From NCBI GenBank assembly GCA_016744705.1, contig JADGDU010000006.1, positions 82,119-146,118 on the forward strand: 64,000 nucleotides of DNA. Direction: 5' to 3'. Below the pieces are notes generated by a model. The model was not told the DNA's origin. It was given only the letters and a program-made list of their open reading frames with translations, and searched no databases. Shown in pieces: positions 53,577 through 62,355 of the stretch (positions within the stretch are counted from its first letter, which is position 1; each line of letters opens with the position of its first letter). This DNA is from Candidatus Krumholzibacteriia bacterium (GTDB lineage: Bacteria > Krumholzibacteriota > Krumholzibacteriia > LZORAL124-64-63). Position numbers and translations under genes: made by a program.

Positions 53577-54652
53577 TATTTTGCCCCCTTTCGGGTCCAA
53601 TTAGGGATAAGTCGGTATTCAATGAGAAAGTCGGTGGCCAAAAGGTAAAAGAGCAGGAGTCCCTGGAAAACACCGGTCACGGCAGCTGGAAGGTCCAGGT
53701 TCATTTGGCCCGATTCACCACCAAGATAGAGAAGGGCCATGAGGAGACTTGAAAGCAGAATTCCTCCGGGATGGAGCCGTCCAACAAATGCAACGATGAT
53801 GGCGGCATAACCATAACCGGGTGAAACCGATGGCAGCAATTGCCCAATGGGGCCAGCAATTTCCAAAACTCCCGCGACGCCTGCCGCGGTACCACCGGCC
53901 AACAATCCGATCCAAATCAGTTTCTTGTATTTGAAACCGGCGTAAGAGGCTGCATTCTTGGCCAGTCCTGCCACCTGGATCTGATAGCCAGTGAAACTCT
54001 TTTGCAGCAATATCCAACCGAGGACTACGCCAAGCACCGCAATCAAAACACCCAAATGAAGACGGGTGCCTTCCTTGAGAATGGGCAAGAGAGCCGAGTC
54101 AGAAAATAGAACAGACTGTGGAAAGCCATATCCCTGGGGGTCTTTGAGGGGACCATGAACAAATAGGCTCAACAAGAGGATGGCCACATAGTTCAACATC
54201 AGCGAGACCAAAATCTCGTTGGCATTAAAAACGGTTCGCAAAAAAGCGGGAATAGCGGCCCACAAAAGGCCACCTACAGCACCAGCCAAAATCATCAGAG
54301 GCAGGACAAAGAATCCATCATTGGTATTAAAAACGATGGCAATGTAGCCTCCGAAAAGTGCTCCGATGGCCAATTGGCCCTCGGCTCCGATATTCCAGAT
54401 GCTGGCTCGAAAGCCCACAGCCAGCCCGGTGCCGATAAGCATCAGGGGAGCGGCTTTAATAAACAGTTCGCCCATGCCATAAACATCGTTGATGGGTTCG
54501 ATAAAGAAGGCATGAAAGGCATCGAGGGGATTCTTGCCCAAAAGGCTGAAGATGATGAGGCCACTGAAGAGCATGAGTAAAGCAGCAATCAGTGGCGAAA
54601 GGAACTTCATGGCCTTGGACGGTTCGGGGCGTGCTTCAATTTTGAATAACAT
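53576..54652 (-). CDS. Nucleoside ABC transporter permease (first)
   Basis: 358 residues, about nine membrane helices, YufP/NupP-type: GELFIKAAPLMLIGTGLAVG, FRASIWNIGAEGQLAIGALF, FNANEILVSLMLNYVAILLL and SPGYGYAAIIVAFVGRLHPG. The IWNIGAEGQ motif is the coupling-loop signature of these permeases. It is two bases after the ATPase gene and overlaps the next permease by one base, so the ATPase and two permeases form a coupled unit. Substrate is inferred from the BMP protein: purine nucleosides or bases. Confidence 0.9.
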   Translation of the reverse strand: MLFKIEARPEPSKAMKFLSPLIAALLMLFSGLIIFSLLGKNPLDAFHAFFIEPINDVYGMGELFIKAAPLMLIGTGLAVGFRASIWNIGAEGQLAIGALFGGYIAIVFNTNDGFFVLPLMILAGAVGGLLWAAIPAFLRTVFNANEILVSLMLNYVAILLLSLFVHGPLKDPQGYGFPQSVLFSDSALLPILKEGTRLHLGVLIAVLGVVLGWILLQKSFTGYQIQVAGLAKNAASYAGFKYKKLIWIGLLAGGTAAGVAGVLEIAGPIGQLLPSVSPGYGYAAIIVAFVGRLHPGGILLSSLLMALLYLGGESGQMNLDLPAAVTGVFQGLLLFYLLATDFLIEYRLIPNWTRKGAK

Positions 54653-54654
54653 AA

Positions 54655-56211
54655 TTACCCTAATTCTTTGGAGGCTGTATGGCTCGTCTTTTCAGATGGA
54701 CCCCCGGGAAACATCCCGCTCATCCATAGACCGATCGCTTCTTTGCTGGTTTCCTCTACGGCAACAGAGGGAGACATGCAGCCTTCTGCAATCACAATGA
54801 GCCGGTCACAAATTTCAAAGAGTTCATCCAATTCTTCGGAGATCACCAGAATGGCCGAACCTTCATTGCGCAGATCGATCATGGCCTGGCGAATGATGTT
54901 GGCGGCACCCACATCCACTCCCCAGGTGGGCTGAGCCACCACTAAGAGTTTGGGGGCTTGAAGAATTTCCCGGCCGGTGATGTATTTCTGAATGTTGCCA
55001 CCAGAGAGGCTGGTGATAGGATCTTTTTTGGACCCGCATTTTACAGCAAAATCACTGATGCATTTCTGTGCAAAATCGGCTGCTTTATCCAGCTTGAGCA
55101 AACCCCGACCCACCATGCCATGACGGTGTGCGGTGAGGATGGCATTGTTGGAAAGAGTCATGCCGGGCACGGCGCCACGGCCAATGCGCTCAGCGGGAAC
55201 AAAGCCCATGCCCAGATTGCGTCTCTGGTCTGGGTTTAAATTTCCCACGGGTTTCCCATCGATGGTTATGGATTCTTTCACTTCACTAGAGTGTTCGCCA
55301 CTGATGGCGTAAAGCAACTCCTGTTGTCCGTTACCGGAGATTCCGGCAATACCCACGATTTCGCCACAATTGACACCAAATCCAATGGATTGCAAATTGG
55401 TACCAAATTGGTCGTCCGCTATTTTGGAAAGGTCGTTCACTGCCAGACACTCAGCGCCGTTCAGGGCTGGTTTTTCCCTGGAACAAACGGGAAGCTCTTT
55501 GCCAATCATCATGCGGGCCAAACTGGAAGCGGTTTCTTCGGACGGTGTGGCATAACCTGTGACTTTTCCGCCCCTGATAATGGTGGCGCTGTGACACAAT
55601 TCCAGGATCTCATCCAATTTGTGGCTGATGTAGAGAATGGAGCAGCCCTCATCGGCCAAGCGGCGCAGGGTTTCAAACATGGTGCGCACAGCCTGGGGGG
55701 TGAGTACGGATGTTGGCTCGTCCATGATCAGCAGTTTTGGCTCTTGCAACAAGCATCTGATGATTTCGACTCTTTGGCGCAGGCCTACTGGAAGGGAGTG
55801 CACAAGCTGATTGGGGTCAAGGGGCAATCCGTATTCAGCGGATACTTTTTTAATGCGAGCTGCCAGGGTTTCCAGATCCTTGTAACCGTCCATGGCCAAG
55901 GCAATGTTCTCGGTCACGGTGAGAGTTTCAAAGAGGGAAAAATGTTGAAAAACCATTCCGATGCCGAGTTTCCTGGCGAAGGCGGGATTCTGGATGGAGA
56001 CCTCTTGGCCATCCCACAGAATTTTCCCTTCATCAGGTTTCACCACACCGTAAATCGCCTTCATCAGAGTGCTCTTGCCTGCTCCATTTTCTCCAAGCAC
56101 GGCGTGGATTTCACCCGGGGCAATGCTCATGTCGATGGAATCATTGGCGATGACCGTCGGATAGGCTTTGGTCATCCCCTTGAGTTGCAGGCGCGCAGAG
56201 GTTTTACTCAT
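54655..56211 (-). CDS. Nucleoside ABC transporter ATP-binding protein (double ATPase)
   Basis: 518 residues with two ABC modules. The first has Walker A GENGAGKSTLMKAIYG (about 37-52) and Walker B LLIMDEPTSVLTPQA. The second is degenerate, as usual in this family: GISGNGQQELLYAISGEHSS in place of a good Walker A, with LSGGNIQKYITGREI as signature. This is the YufO/NupO or RbsA-type layout for BMP transporters. The ATG at 56211 has AGGAG five bases upstream, preferred over an in-frame start at 56235 that would overlap the guanine deaminase stop. Confidence 0.92.
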   Translation of the reverse strand: MSKTSARLQLKGMTKAYPTVIANDSIDMSIAPGEIHAVLGENGAGKSTLMKAIYGVVKPDEGKILWDGQEVSIQNPAFARKLGIGMVFQHFSLFETLTVTENIALAMDGYKDLETLAARIKKVSAEYGLPLDPNQLVHSLPVGLRQRVEIIRCLLQEPKLLIMDEPTSVLTPQAVRTMFETLRRLADEGCSILYISHKLDEILELCHSATIIRGGKVTGYATPSEETASSLARMMIGKELPVCSREKPALNGAECLAVNDLSKIADDQFGTNLQSIGFGVNCGEIVGIAGISGNGQQELLYAISGEHSSEVKESITIDGKPVGNLNPDQRRNLGMGFVPAERIGRGAVPGMTLSNNAILTAHRHGMVGRGLLKLDKAADFAQKCISDFAVKCGSKKDPITSLSGGNIQKYITGREILQAPKLLVVAQPTWGVDVGAANIIRQAMIDLRNEGSAILVISEELDELFEICDRLIVIAEGCMSPSVAVEETSKEAIGLWMSGMFPGGPSEKTSHTASKELG

Positions 56212-56231
56212 AACTTCTCCTGAATGTGTGC

Positions 56232-57557
56232 TCATTGTGCAGATTGTTCATGGACAAGGCGGCCAGCCACATAAGTGTGAGAAATACTCCTTTCGTCACC
56301 AAGAATAACCAGGCTGAAAAAGAGATCGGCCAAACTGTCCACTCGCTTATATTGCTTAGCTTGAAGTGTGGTGGCCTGGGGGTCGAGCACCACAAAATCA
56401 GCTTCTTTGCCCACATCGAAGTTACCTATCAAATGATCCATGGAGAGAGCCCGGGCTCCTCCCAGGGTGGCCGCATAAAGGGCGTCCCAGGGAGAAAGAT
56501 TTTGCCCTTGCAGTTGAAGCACTTTGTAAGCTTCAGCCAGTGTCCGGAGCATGGAATAGGATGTTCCGCCACCAATGTCGGTAGCCAGTCCCACCCTGAT
56601 TTTATGATCCCGGGCTTTTTTCATATCAAACAAGCCACTGCCTAGAAAGAGATTGGAAGTAGGGCAGAAGGCCATGACGGAGTCCGTTTCCTGGAATCGG
56701 TCATATTCCTGGTTTTCCAGGTGGATGCTGTGTCCAAAAATGCTACGGGGGCCAGTCAATCCGTGGTGATGGTAGACATCAAGATAGTTTTCCCGTTGGG
56801 GGAAAAGTTCTTTGACCCATTGGATTTCTGCCAGATTTTCTGAAAGATGAGTTTGCATGTAGACGTCAGGAAATTCTTGTTTCAAGGCCCCGGCCACGGC
56901 GAGTTGCTCTGCTGTGGAAGTGGGGGCAAACCTGGGGGTGATGGCATAGTGCAGCCGCCCTCGGTTATGGAACGTTTCGATGAGGGCCTTGCTCTGGTCG
57001 TAGCTGGTTTGGGGAGTGTCGAGTAATTCCGCTGGAGCGTTCCGATCCATCATCACTTTTCCGGCAATGAGGCGCATGTTTGTGTGTTCGGCCGCTTCAA
57101 AAAGGGCAGATGCAGAAATGGCATGGACTGAGCAAAAAGCAGAAGCAGTGGTGGTGCCGTTACGCAGAAGTTGTTTCAGGAAGAAGCTGGCCATGTCCGC
57201 AGCATGGTCGGCATCATGAAATTCTTTTTCGGCAGGAAAGGCATGCCTTTCAAGCCACTGCAGCAACTGCTCCCCGTAACCGCCCACAATGGCAGCCTGG
57301 GGGAAGTGCAGATGAGTGTCCACGAAACCGGGAACAATCAGTTTGTCCTGATGGTGGTGAAGGGGACAATCTTGGGGGATGAGATCTTTGCCATCAGCCC
57401 AGGAGCCAAAAAACGTAATGCGCCCCTGTTCCAACAACAGCAGACCATCTTCAAAATGCTGGATGTTTTCATCCGTACAAGATGAGGGATCGCATACGGT
57501 TTTCGCATGGAGAAACCGGCCGCGGATGGCACTTCGTTCGAGTTTTTTGTCGGTCAT
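56232..57557 (-). CDS. guaD: Guanine deaminase
   Basis: 441 residues, metal-dependent amidohydrolase: [70 protein letters not shown] and [20 protein letters not shown], a pattern close to GuaD. It turns guanine to xanthine and ammonia, feeding the xanthine dehydrogenase encoded just upstream on the same strand. It overlaps xdhC by four bases (ATGA) and lies 20 bases before the ABC ATPase, so uptake, deamination and oxidation are in one transcript. Confidence 0.92.
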   Translation of the reverse strand: MTDKKLERSAIRGRFLHAKTVCDPSSCTDENIQHFEDGLLLLEQGRITFFGSWADGKDLIPQDCPLHHHQDKLIVPGFVDTHLHFPQAAIVGGYGEQLLQWLERHAFPAEKEFHDADHAADMASFFLKQLLRNGTTTASAFCSVHAISASALFEAAEHTNMRLIAGKVMMDRNAPAELLDTPQTSYDQSKALIETFHNRGRLHYAITPRFAPTSTAEQLAVAGALKQEFPDVYMQTHLSENLAEIQWVKELFPQRENYLDVYHHHGLTGPRSIFGHSIHLENQEYDRFQETDSVMAFCPTSNLFLGSGLFDMKKARDHKIRVGLATDIGGGTSYSMLRTLAEAYKVLQLQGQNLSPWDALYAATLGGARALSMDHLIGNFDVGKEADFVVLDPQATTLQAKQYKRVDSLADLFFSLVILGDERSISHTYVAGRLVHEQSAQ

Positions 57558-58021
57558 TTTTTAGCAGCTGATTTTACGGCATTGACGATGCTCGTGTAAC
57601 CAGTGCAGCGGCAGAGGTTGCCGGCATGACCCTTTCTGATCTCATCATTGGACATGCTCTGGACGTCGTTTTGCTCCAACAGAGCCGTGCTGCTCATGAT
57701 GAGGCCGGGAGTGCAAAAACCACACTGGACTGCGCCCTCTTCCACATAAGCTTCCTGAATAACAGTGAGTTTGCCGTCTTTGCATTCGCCTTCTACGGTG
57801 CGGATGGCTTTGTCTTTGGCCCACACAGCCAGGTAAAGGCAGGAGTCTAGAGGGGTTTCGTCCACCAGCACAGTGCAGGCTCCACATTCGCCCACGCCAC
57901 AGCCCTGCTTGACACTGGTGTACCCCAGGTCGCGCAGCACATCCATGAGAGATTTGCGGACATCCACATTCAATTCATAAATCTTGCCATTGATGGTCAT
58001 TTCGATATTCATGGTCTTCAT
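57554..58021 (-). CDS. xdhC: Xanthine dehydrogenase 2Fe-2S subunit
   Basis: 155 residues (E. coli XdhC 159). First cluster [21 protein letters not shown], split over residues ~42-62 with a plant-type ferredoxin fold; second cluster CGFCTPG (about 101) and [13 protein letters not shown] (about 138). It passes electrons from the Mo centre to FAD. The ATG at 58021 overlaps the FAD-subunit stop by one base, giving the E. coli gene order xdhA-xdhB-xdhC. Confidence 0.93.
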   Translation of the reverse strand: MKTMNIEMTINGKIYELNVDVRKSLMDVLRDLGYTSVKQGCGVGECGACTVLVDETPLDSCLYLAVWAKDKAIRTVEGECKDGKLTVIQEAYVEEGAVQCGFCTPGLIMSSTALLEQNDVQSMSNDEIRKGHAGNLCRCTGYTSIVNAVKSAAKK

Positions 58022-58896
58022 CACAACGCAGCCCCTTGGTTTTCCACAGCCCGGCGGATTTCTTTTTTTGCTAAGGTCTTGATGATGTGCAGGCGGAATT
58101 CCTTGCTGGCGCGCCAGGAGGTCCGTGGCGTCACATCTTCCACAAGGGCGCTTGCCATCTTCTCCAAAACTTCTTCACTCAGAACCTGGCCCTGCACAGC
58201 CTGTTCGGCTTTGGTGCAGCGCAGGGGCCTGGGGGCCGCAACGGTGAAGGCAATTTTAATAGTCTGGATAGTTTCGCCATCCATTTTCAGTCCCACACCG
58301 CAACCGATGGTGGCAATGTCCATGGCTCCGCGCATGGCGTATTTCTGATAGCAGGCGGTGAAGCCTTTGTAGTTTTCCGGCCGGGCCACAAAATGGGTGA
58401 GAATGTCGCCTTGTTTGAGGATGGTGCGTCCGGGGCCGGTGTGGAAGCCGTTGATGCTTTCAATGCGCTGGCCATCGACGCCTTCAATCACCATGTCAAA
58501 CTCATAAACCAAAGCGCCGCAGGCACTGTCAGCGCTTACGGCACCGTTGCAAATATTACCCCCCATGGTGGCGCAGTTTCTTACCTGGGGACCGCCAATG
58601 GTCGATAGGCTTTCGGCAACCATGGGCAGATGCTTCTGCACCAGCTCATGGTTGATGATGTCGCTGCAACAGGCGAGGGCGCCAATATAAATATTACCCT
58701 CATCGTCCATCTTGATCTCGCGCAACTCATCCAGGTGGTTGATATCAACAACCCGTCCGTAATTGGCGTCGCCACCATGCAGGCGCACCAGAACATCGGT
58801 GCCACCGGCCAGAATCCGGGACTTGGGGTCACTGTTCAAAGCTTGTACGGCATCCGCTACACTGCTGGCGTGATGATATGAGTCAATGGGATACAT
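58021..58896 (-). CDS. xdhB: Xanthine dehydrogenase FAD-binding subunit
   Basis: 291 residues (E. coli XdhB 292). FAD-binding signatures are [14 protein letters not shown] (about 33) and [20 protein letters not shown], and the C-terminal domain has [15 protein letters not shown]. It hands electrons from the Fe-S subunit to NAD+ or another acceptor. The ATG at 58896 has CAGGAG eight bases upstream; an extension to 58920 overlaps the xdhA stop region. It lies one base after xdhA. Confidence 0.92.
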   Translation of the reverse strand: MYPIDSYHHASSVADAVQALNSDPKSRILAGGTDVLVRLHGGDANYGRVVDINHLDELREIKMDDEGNIYIGALACCSDIINHELVQKHLPMVAESLSTIGGPQVRNCATMGGNICNGAVSADSACGALVYEFDMVIEGVDGQRIESINGFHTGPGRTILKQGDILTHFVARPENYKGFTACYQKYAMRGAMDIATIGCGVGLKMDGETIQTIKIAFTVAAPRPLRCTKAEQAVQGQVLSEEVLEKMASALVEDVTPRTSWRASKEFRLHIIKTLAKKEIRRAVENQGAAL

Positions 58897-58897
58897 A

Positions 58898-61207
58898 TTA
58901 TTCGCTCCTGGGGGAATCAAAAAGCCCCGCTTCGCTGAAGTGACGGAACAGGACTTTAGGCGTCATGGGCATCTCGTTGATCTTGACTCCGGTGGCATCC
59001 AGGATGGCATTGCGGATGGCAGGACCTTGAGAAATTGTGGGTGGTTCGCCGAGAGATTTATTGCCATAAGGGCTTGTGGGGTCAAAGGTTTCCACAAAGG
59101 CATGGCTCAGCTCGGGAATATCTACAGCGGTGGGGATTTTATAATCCAGCAGGTTGCCGTTATAAATCCAACCAGTTTTGGGATCGACCAGCAACTCTTC
59201 GAAAAGGGTCATGCCGATACCCATGGCCATACCACCATGGACCTGCCCTTCGGCGGCCAGGGGATGGATGATCTTGCCTGCGTCATGCACGTTGAGGATT
59301 TCCTTGATCGTGACAGTGCACATCTCAATGTCCACTTCCAGATCAACAAAAGTGCAGCCATAACTGGGGGCGTTGGTCTTGGTTTTGGTTGAGACCTCGG
59401 CGCACAGTTGGCCACCGCGCTCCTTATGATAAAAGGTGTCCATGGCCAATTCACTCAGCTCGATGACGTCTTTGAGAACCTTACCCTGCTGGTCCAGACT
59501 GACGATGGTCCCGTTGATGAGATCGAGTCCGTCATGGACCTCGTCGGTCATTTCCCGGCAATGGCTGAGAATCTTTTCTTTCAACTCACTGGCAGCTTCA
59601 TGGATAGCTGGGGCCACCACGTAGGTTTGCCTGGAGGCGTAGGCTCCGGTGTCAAAGGGAGTGACGTCGGTGTCCTGATCGGAGACCACATGGACGGCGT
59701 CATAAATGACTCCCAGGCTTTCGGCGGCCATTTGGGCCAGGGCCGTATCGGAGCCCTGTCCAATTTCCGTGGCGCCCACCTGCATGTGCACAGTACCGTC
59801 CTGGTTGAGCACGAGACGACAACCGGCAATTTCCACACAGGCTGGATAAGTTCCCGACCCGTAGCTGAAAGACGATACACCTAAACCCCGGCGAATGGAG
59901 CCAGTCTGTTGGGCATATTTCGCCTTGCGGCCATCCCAATCAATGATTTCTCTGCCTTTTTTGAGGCAGTCCACCATGGCCACGGAATGCTTAAGATTTC
60001 CGGTCTTGGAGATGATATCACCGTGGACTGCAGAGTTTTTAATGCGGAAATCCACAGAATCCATGTTGGCGGCCCGGGCGGCATCCTCCAGCAATCCTTC
60101 GATGCCGAAGAAAATCTGAGGCGACCCATAAGCGCGCATGGCGCCGGCGGCGGGGATGTTAGAATAGTGTGTGGTGGCCGTGAATTTGGTCACACTGCGT
60201 GGGTACAGGTTACAGGACTTGGTACCGGCCGCCATGGGGATGGAATGGCCGTGGGAAGCGTAGGCTCCGGTGTTGGAAATAACATCCAGCTCCATGAACT
60301 TCAGAATACCTTCGTTGGTGACGCCTGCTTTGGCGCTCATGGACCAGGAATGGCGAGTCCGAGTGGCCACCAATCCTTCATCCCGATCCAACTCGATTTT
60401 TACGGGCGTGCCATTCATTTTGGTGGTCAGAAAGGCCACCATGGGTTCCAGAACCACATCCTGTTTGTTACCAAAACCACCACCGATGTAGGGTTTGATG
60501 ACGCGGACTTTGGACCAGGGCATATCCAGAGCCTGGCCCACGATGCGCCGGCAGATGTGAGGGATCTGGGTGGAGCTGACAATGACGATGTGGTCGTTGC
60601 TGTCCATATAAGCATAGGCAACGTGATTTTCCAGATGGCAATGCAGGATAATAGGCGTGCTGTAAGTGTCTTCCACCACGGTATCAGTGGCCTGTTGCGC
60701 ATCCGTGAGCGAGCCGTTCATTTCAAAAGAAGTCTTTTTGACGACATTGCCGCCTTCATGAATGGCTGGAGCATCAGGGGCCATGGCAGCCTCAGATGTG
60801 ACGCATACGGGAAGTTCATCGTATTCCACAACCACGGCCCGGGCCCCCAGTTCAGCACTGAGGTGATTGCGGGCCACCACAATGGCCACTTCATCCCCGT
60901 GATACCGCACATGGTCTGTTAAGAGAAGTCTGTCGGCCACATCCTGGTAGTTGGGGTCGAGGTTGTAGGGGTGACCGGCGGTGGGGAATATTGTTTTGGG
61001 CACATCGGCAAAAGTGAAGACGGCCTCCACACCAGTGATGGCCATGGCGGCGCTGGTATCAATGTTCTTGACCATGCCGTGGGCAATTTCGCTCCGGACA
61101 TATTTGGCGTGCAACATTCCGGGCATACTGTAGTCATCGGTGAATCGGGTTTTCCCGGTCACTTTGGCGACGACGTCTTTGCGTGTGTGAGATTCACCTA
61201 TTGCCAT
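58898..61207 (-). CDS. xdhA: Xanthine dehydrogenase molybdenum-binding subunit
   Basis: 769 residues (E. coli XdhA 752). Features: DYSMPGMLHAKYVRSEIAHG, YIGGGFGNKQDVVLEPMVAF (Mo-domain core, about 245), MRAYGSPQIFFGIEGLLED, VGATEIGQGSDTALAQMAAE and the active-site Glu in KSLGEPPTISQGPAIRNAIL near the C-terminus. It hydroxylates hypoxanthine to xanthine and xanthine to urate. It is first in the minus-strand operon. No XdhC-type cofactor-insertion or Mo-cofactor cytidylyltransferase gene is in the window. Confidence 0.93.
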   Translation of the reverse strand: MAIGESHTRKDVVAKVTGKTRFTDDYSMPGMLHAKYVRSEIAHGMVKNIDTSAAMAITGVEAVFTFADVPKTIFPTAGHPYNLDPNYQDVADRLLLTDHVRYHGDEVAIVVARNHLSAELGARAVVVEYDELPVCVTSEAAMAPDAPAIHEGGNVVKKTSFEMNGSLTDAQQATDTVVEDTYSTPIILHCHLENHVAYAYMDSNDHIVIVSSTQIPHICRRIVGQALDMPWSKVRVIKPYIGGGFGNKQDVVLEPMVAFLTTKMNGTPVKIELDRDEGLVATRTRHSWSMSAKAGVTNEGILKFMELDVISNTGAYASHGHSIPMAAGTKSCNLYPRSVTKFTATTHYSNIPAAGAMRAYGSPQIFFGIEGLLEDAARAANMDSVDFRIKNSAVHGDIISKTGNLKHSVAMVDCLKKGREIIDWDGRKAKYAQQTGSIRRGLGVSSFSYGSGTYPACVEIAGCRLVLNQDGTVHMQVGATEIGQGSDTALAQMAAESLGVIYDAVHVVSDQDTDVTPFDTGAYASRQTYVVAPAIHEAASELKEKILSHCREMTDEVHDGLDLINGTIVSLDQQGKVLKDVIELSELAMDTFYHKERGGQLCAEVSTKTKTNAPSYGCTFVDLEVDIEMCTVTIKEILNVHDAGKIIHPLAAEGQVHGGMAMGIGMTLFEELLVDPKTGWIYNGNLLDYKIPTAVDIPELSHAFVETFDPTSPYGNKSLGEPPTISQGPAIRNAILDATGVKINEMPMTPKVLFRHFSEAGLFDSPRSE

Positions 61208-61302
61208 TATCAGATCTCCATGACCCTTTTATTGTTGTCCCAATGCGGAAGGGGGCTGATTCACCGCATGTTTCCTGTTCTCTACTATAAATATCTCTTT
61301 AA

Positions 61303-61331
61303 ACTCTATCTTAACATACTTGCAACGTCAA
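61303..61331 (-). promoter_or_regulatory. Predicted promoter of the xdhABC-guaD-ABC operon
   Basis: On the minus strand: TTGACG (61326-61331), 17-base spacer, TAGAGT (61303-61308), leaving a leader of about 90 bases before xdhA. The leader contains a 6-bp inverted repeat (61243-61248 with 61264-61269). The 266-base gap between xdhA and liuC holds nothing else recognised. Confidence 0.5.
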
Positions 61332-61473
61332 TGCGCAAGGATATTTTACAAAATAAAATAAATTGCAGCGGTCAGGTCCAATCTTATCTCAGAATAGGCT
61401 GGATTCCCGGGCCGGGTATGCCCTATTCTTCACCCATAAGATTCTGAAATCCATGCTAAGGGAAGGCTTGATC

Positions 61474-62355
61474 ATGTCTATCCAACAGGAAGCCGTGGGG
61501 CGCGTGCTCGTGGTGACCATTGATAATCCTCAGATAAAAAACGCTTTTGATGCGGCCACCATTCAAGAACTGCGGGATGTTTTTGACTCCATCGCCTTCC
61601 GGGACCCCCTTCCTGTAGGGGCAGATCCCCAACCCGACATTGGTCCTGGTGGGCAGTTTCGCCCCCATGTGATTGTCTTGCAATCATCAGGAAATGTCTT
61701 CTGCGCAGGCGCCCACCTGGGAGAAATGAAAACCCTGGGCGAAGCAGATTATCAGCAAAATGTGGCTGCAGCCATGGAAATGGGCGGCATGTTCCGGGCT
61801 GTTCGCAATTGCCCGGTGCCGGTGGTGGCCAGGGTCCAGGGACCGGCCTTCGGTGGCGGAGTGGGCCTGGTGGCGGCCTGCGATATTGTCGTGGCTGGTC
61901 CAGCCGCAAAATTTGCCTTTTCAGAAGTGCGACTGGGGCTTGTGCCTGGAGTGATCAGCCCTCTGGTCATCGACCGCATTGGCCAGGCTGCTGCTCGCAC
62001 TTATTTTTTGACTGGTGAAGCCATCGAGGCCGATGAAGCTTTCGGTCTGGGATTGGTGGACCGTCTGGCTTCAAGCAACAAAGGCCCCGGTGGCCTGGAT
62101 GATATTCTGGAAGCTACGGTGGACTCTCTGCTCAAAGGCGGCCCTGGGGCCTTGTCTCTGTGCAAAAGTCTGTTGGAGGGAGTCCAGAGTCTGGGCTTTA
62201 ACCGCAGCGCGGAGCTCTCTGCCCGCATGATTGCCGAAGCCCGCACCAATGAAGAAGCCCAGGTGGCCCTGGCCTCGTTTTTTGAGCGCCAAAGCCCCCC
62301 GTGGATTCAAGATGAGCAGTGGCCTGGAGTTTCGCCGGTGGAAGGAAACGAATGA
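61474..62355 (+). CDS. liuC: Methylglutaconyl-CoA hydratase-like enoyl-CoA hydratase
   Basis: 293 residues of the crotonase family. Oxyanion-hole segments are SSGNVFCAGAHLGEMK and RVQGPAFGGGVGLVAACDIV; then FAFSEVRLGLVPGVISPLVI, the catalytic-Glu region and a pattern typical of AUH/LiuC. The residue-30s loop carries an insertion (GADPQPDIGPGGQFRPH). It hydrates 3-methylglutaconyl-CoA to HMG-CoA in leucine breakdown. GGAAGG is seven bases before the ATG at 61474. It overlaps liuD by four bases (ATGA). Confidence 0.85.
   Translation: MSIQQEAVGRVLVVTIDNPQIKNAFDAATIQELRDVFDSIAFRDPLPVGADPQPDIGPGGQFRPHVIVLQSSGNVFCAGAHLGEMKTLGEADYQQNVAAAMEMGGMFRAVRNCPVPVVARVQGPAFGGGVGLVAACDIVVAGPAAKFAFSEVRLGLVPGVISPLVIDRIGQAAARTYFLTGEAIEADEAFGLGLVDRLASSNKGPGGLDDILEATVDSLLKGGPGALSLCKSLLEGVQSLGFNRSAELSARMIAEARTNEEAQVALASFFERQSPPWIQDEQWPGVSPVEGNE

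Noticed and set aside
33000-61473. Mobile element ends (direct repeats, integrase, tRNA att site) at the borders of the purine island
   Set aside because: Flanks were compared by eye and no convincing repeat, recombinase or tRNA gene was found.
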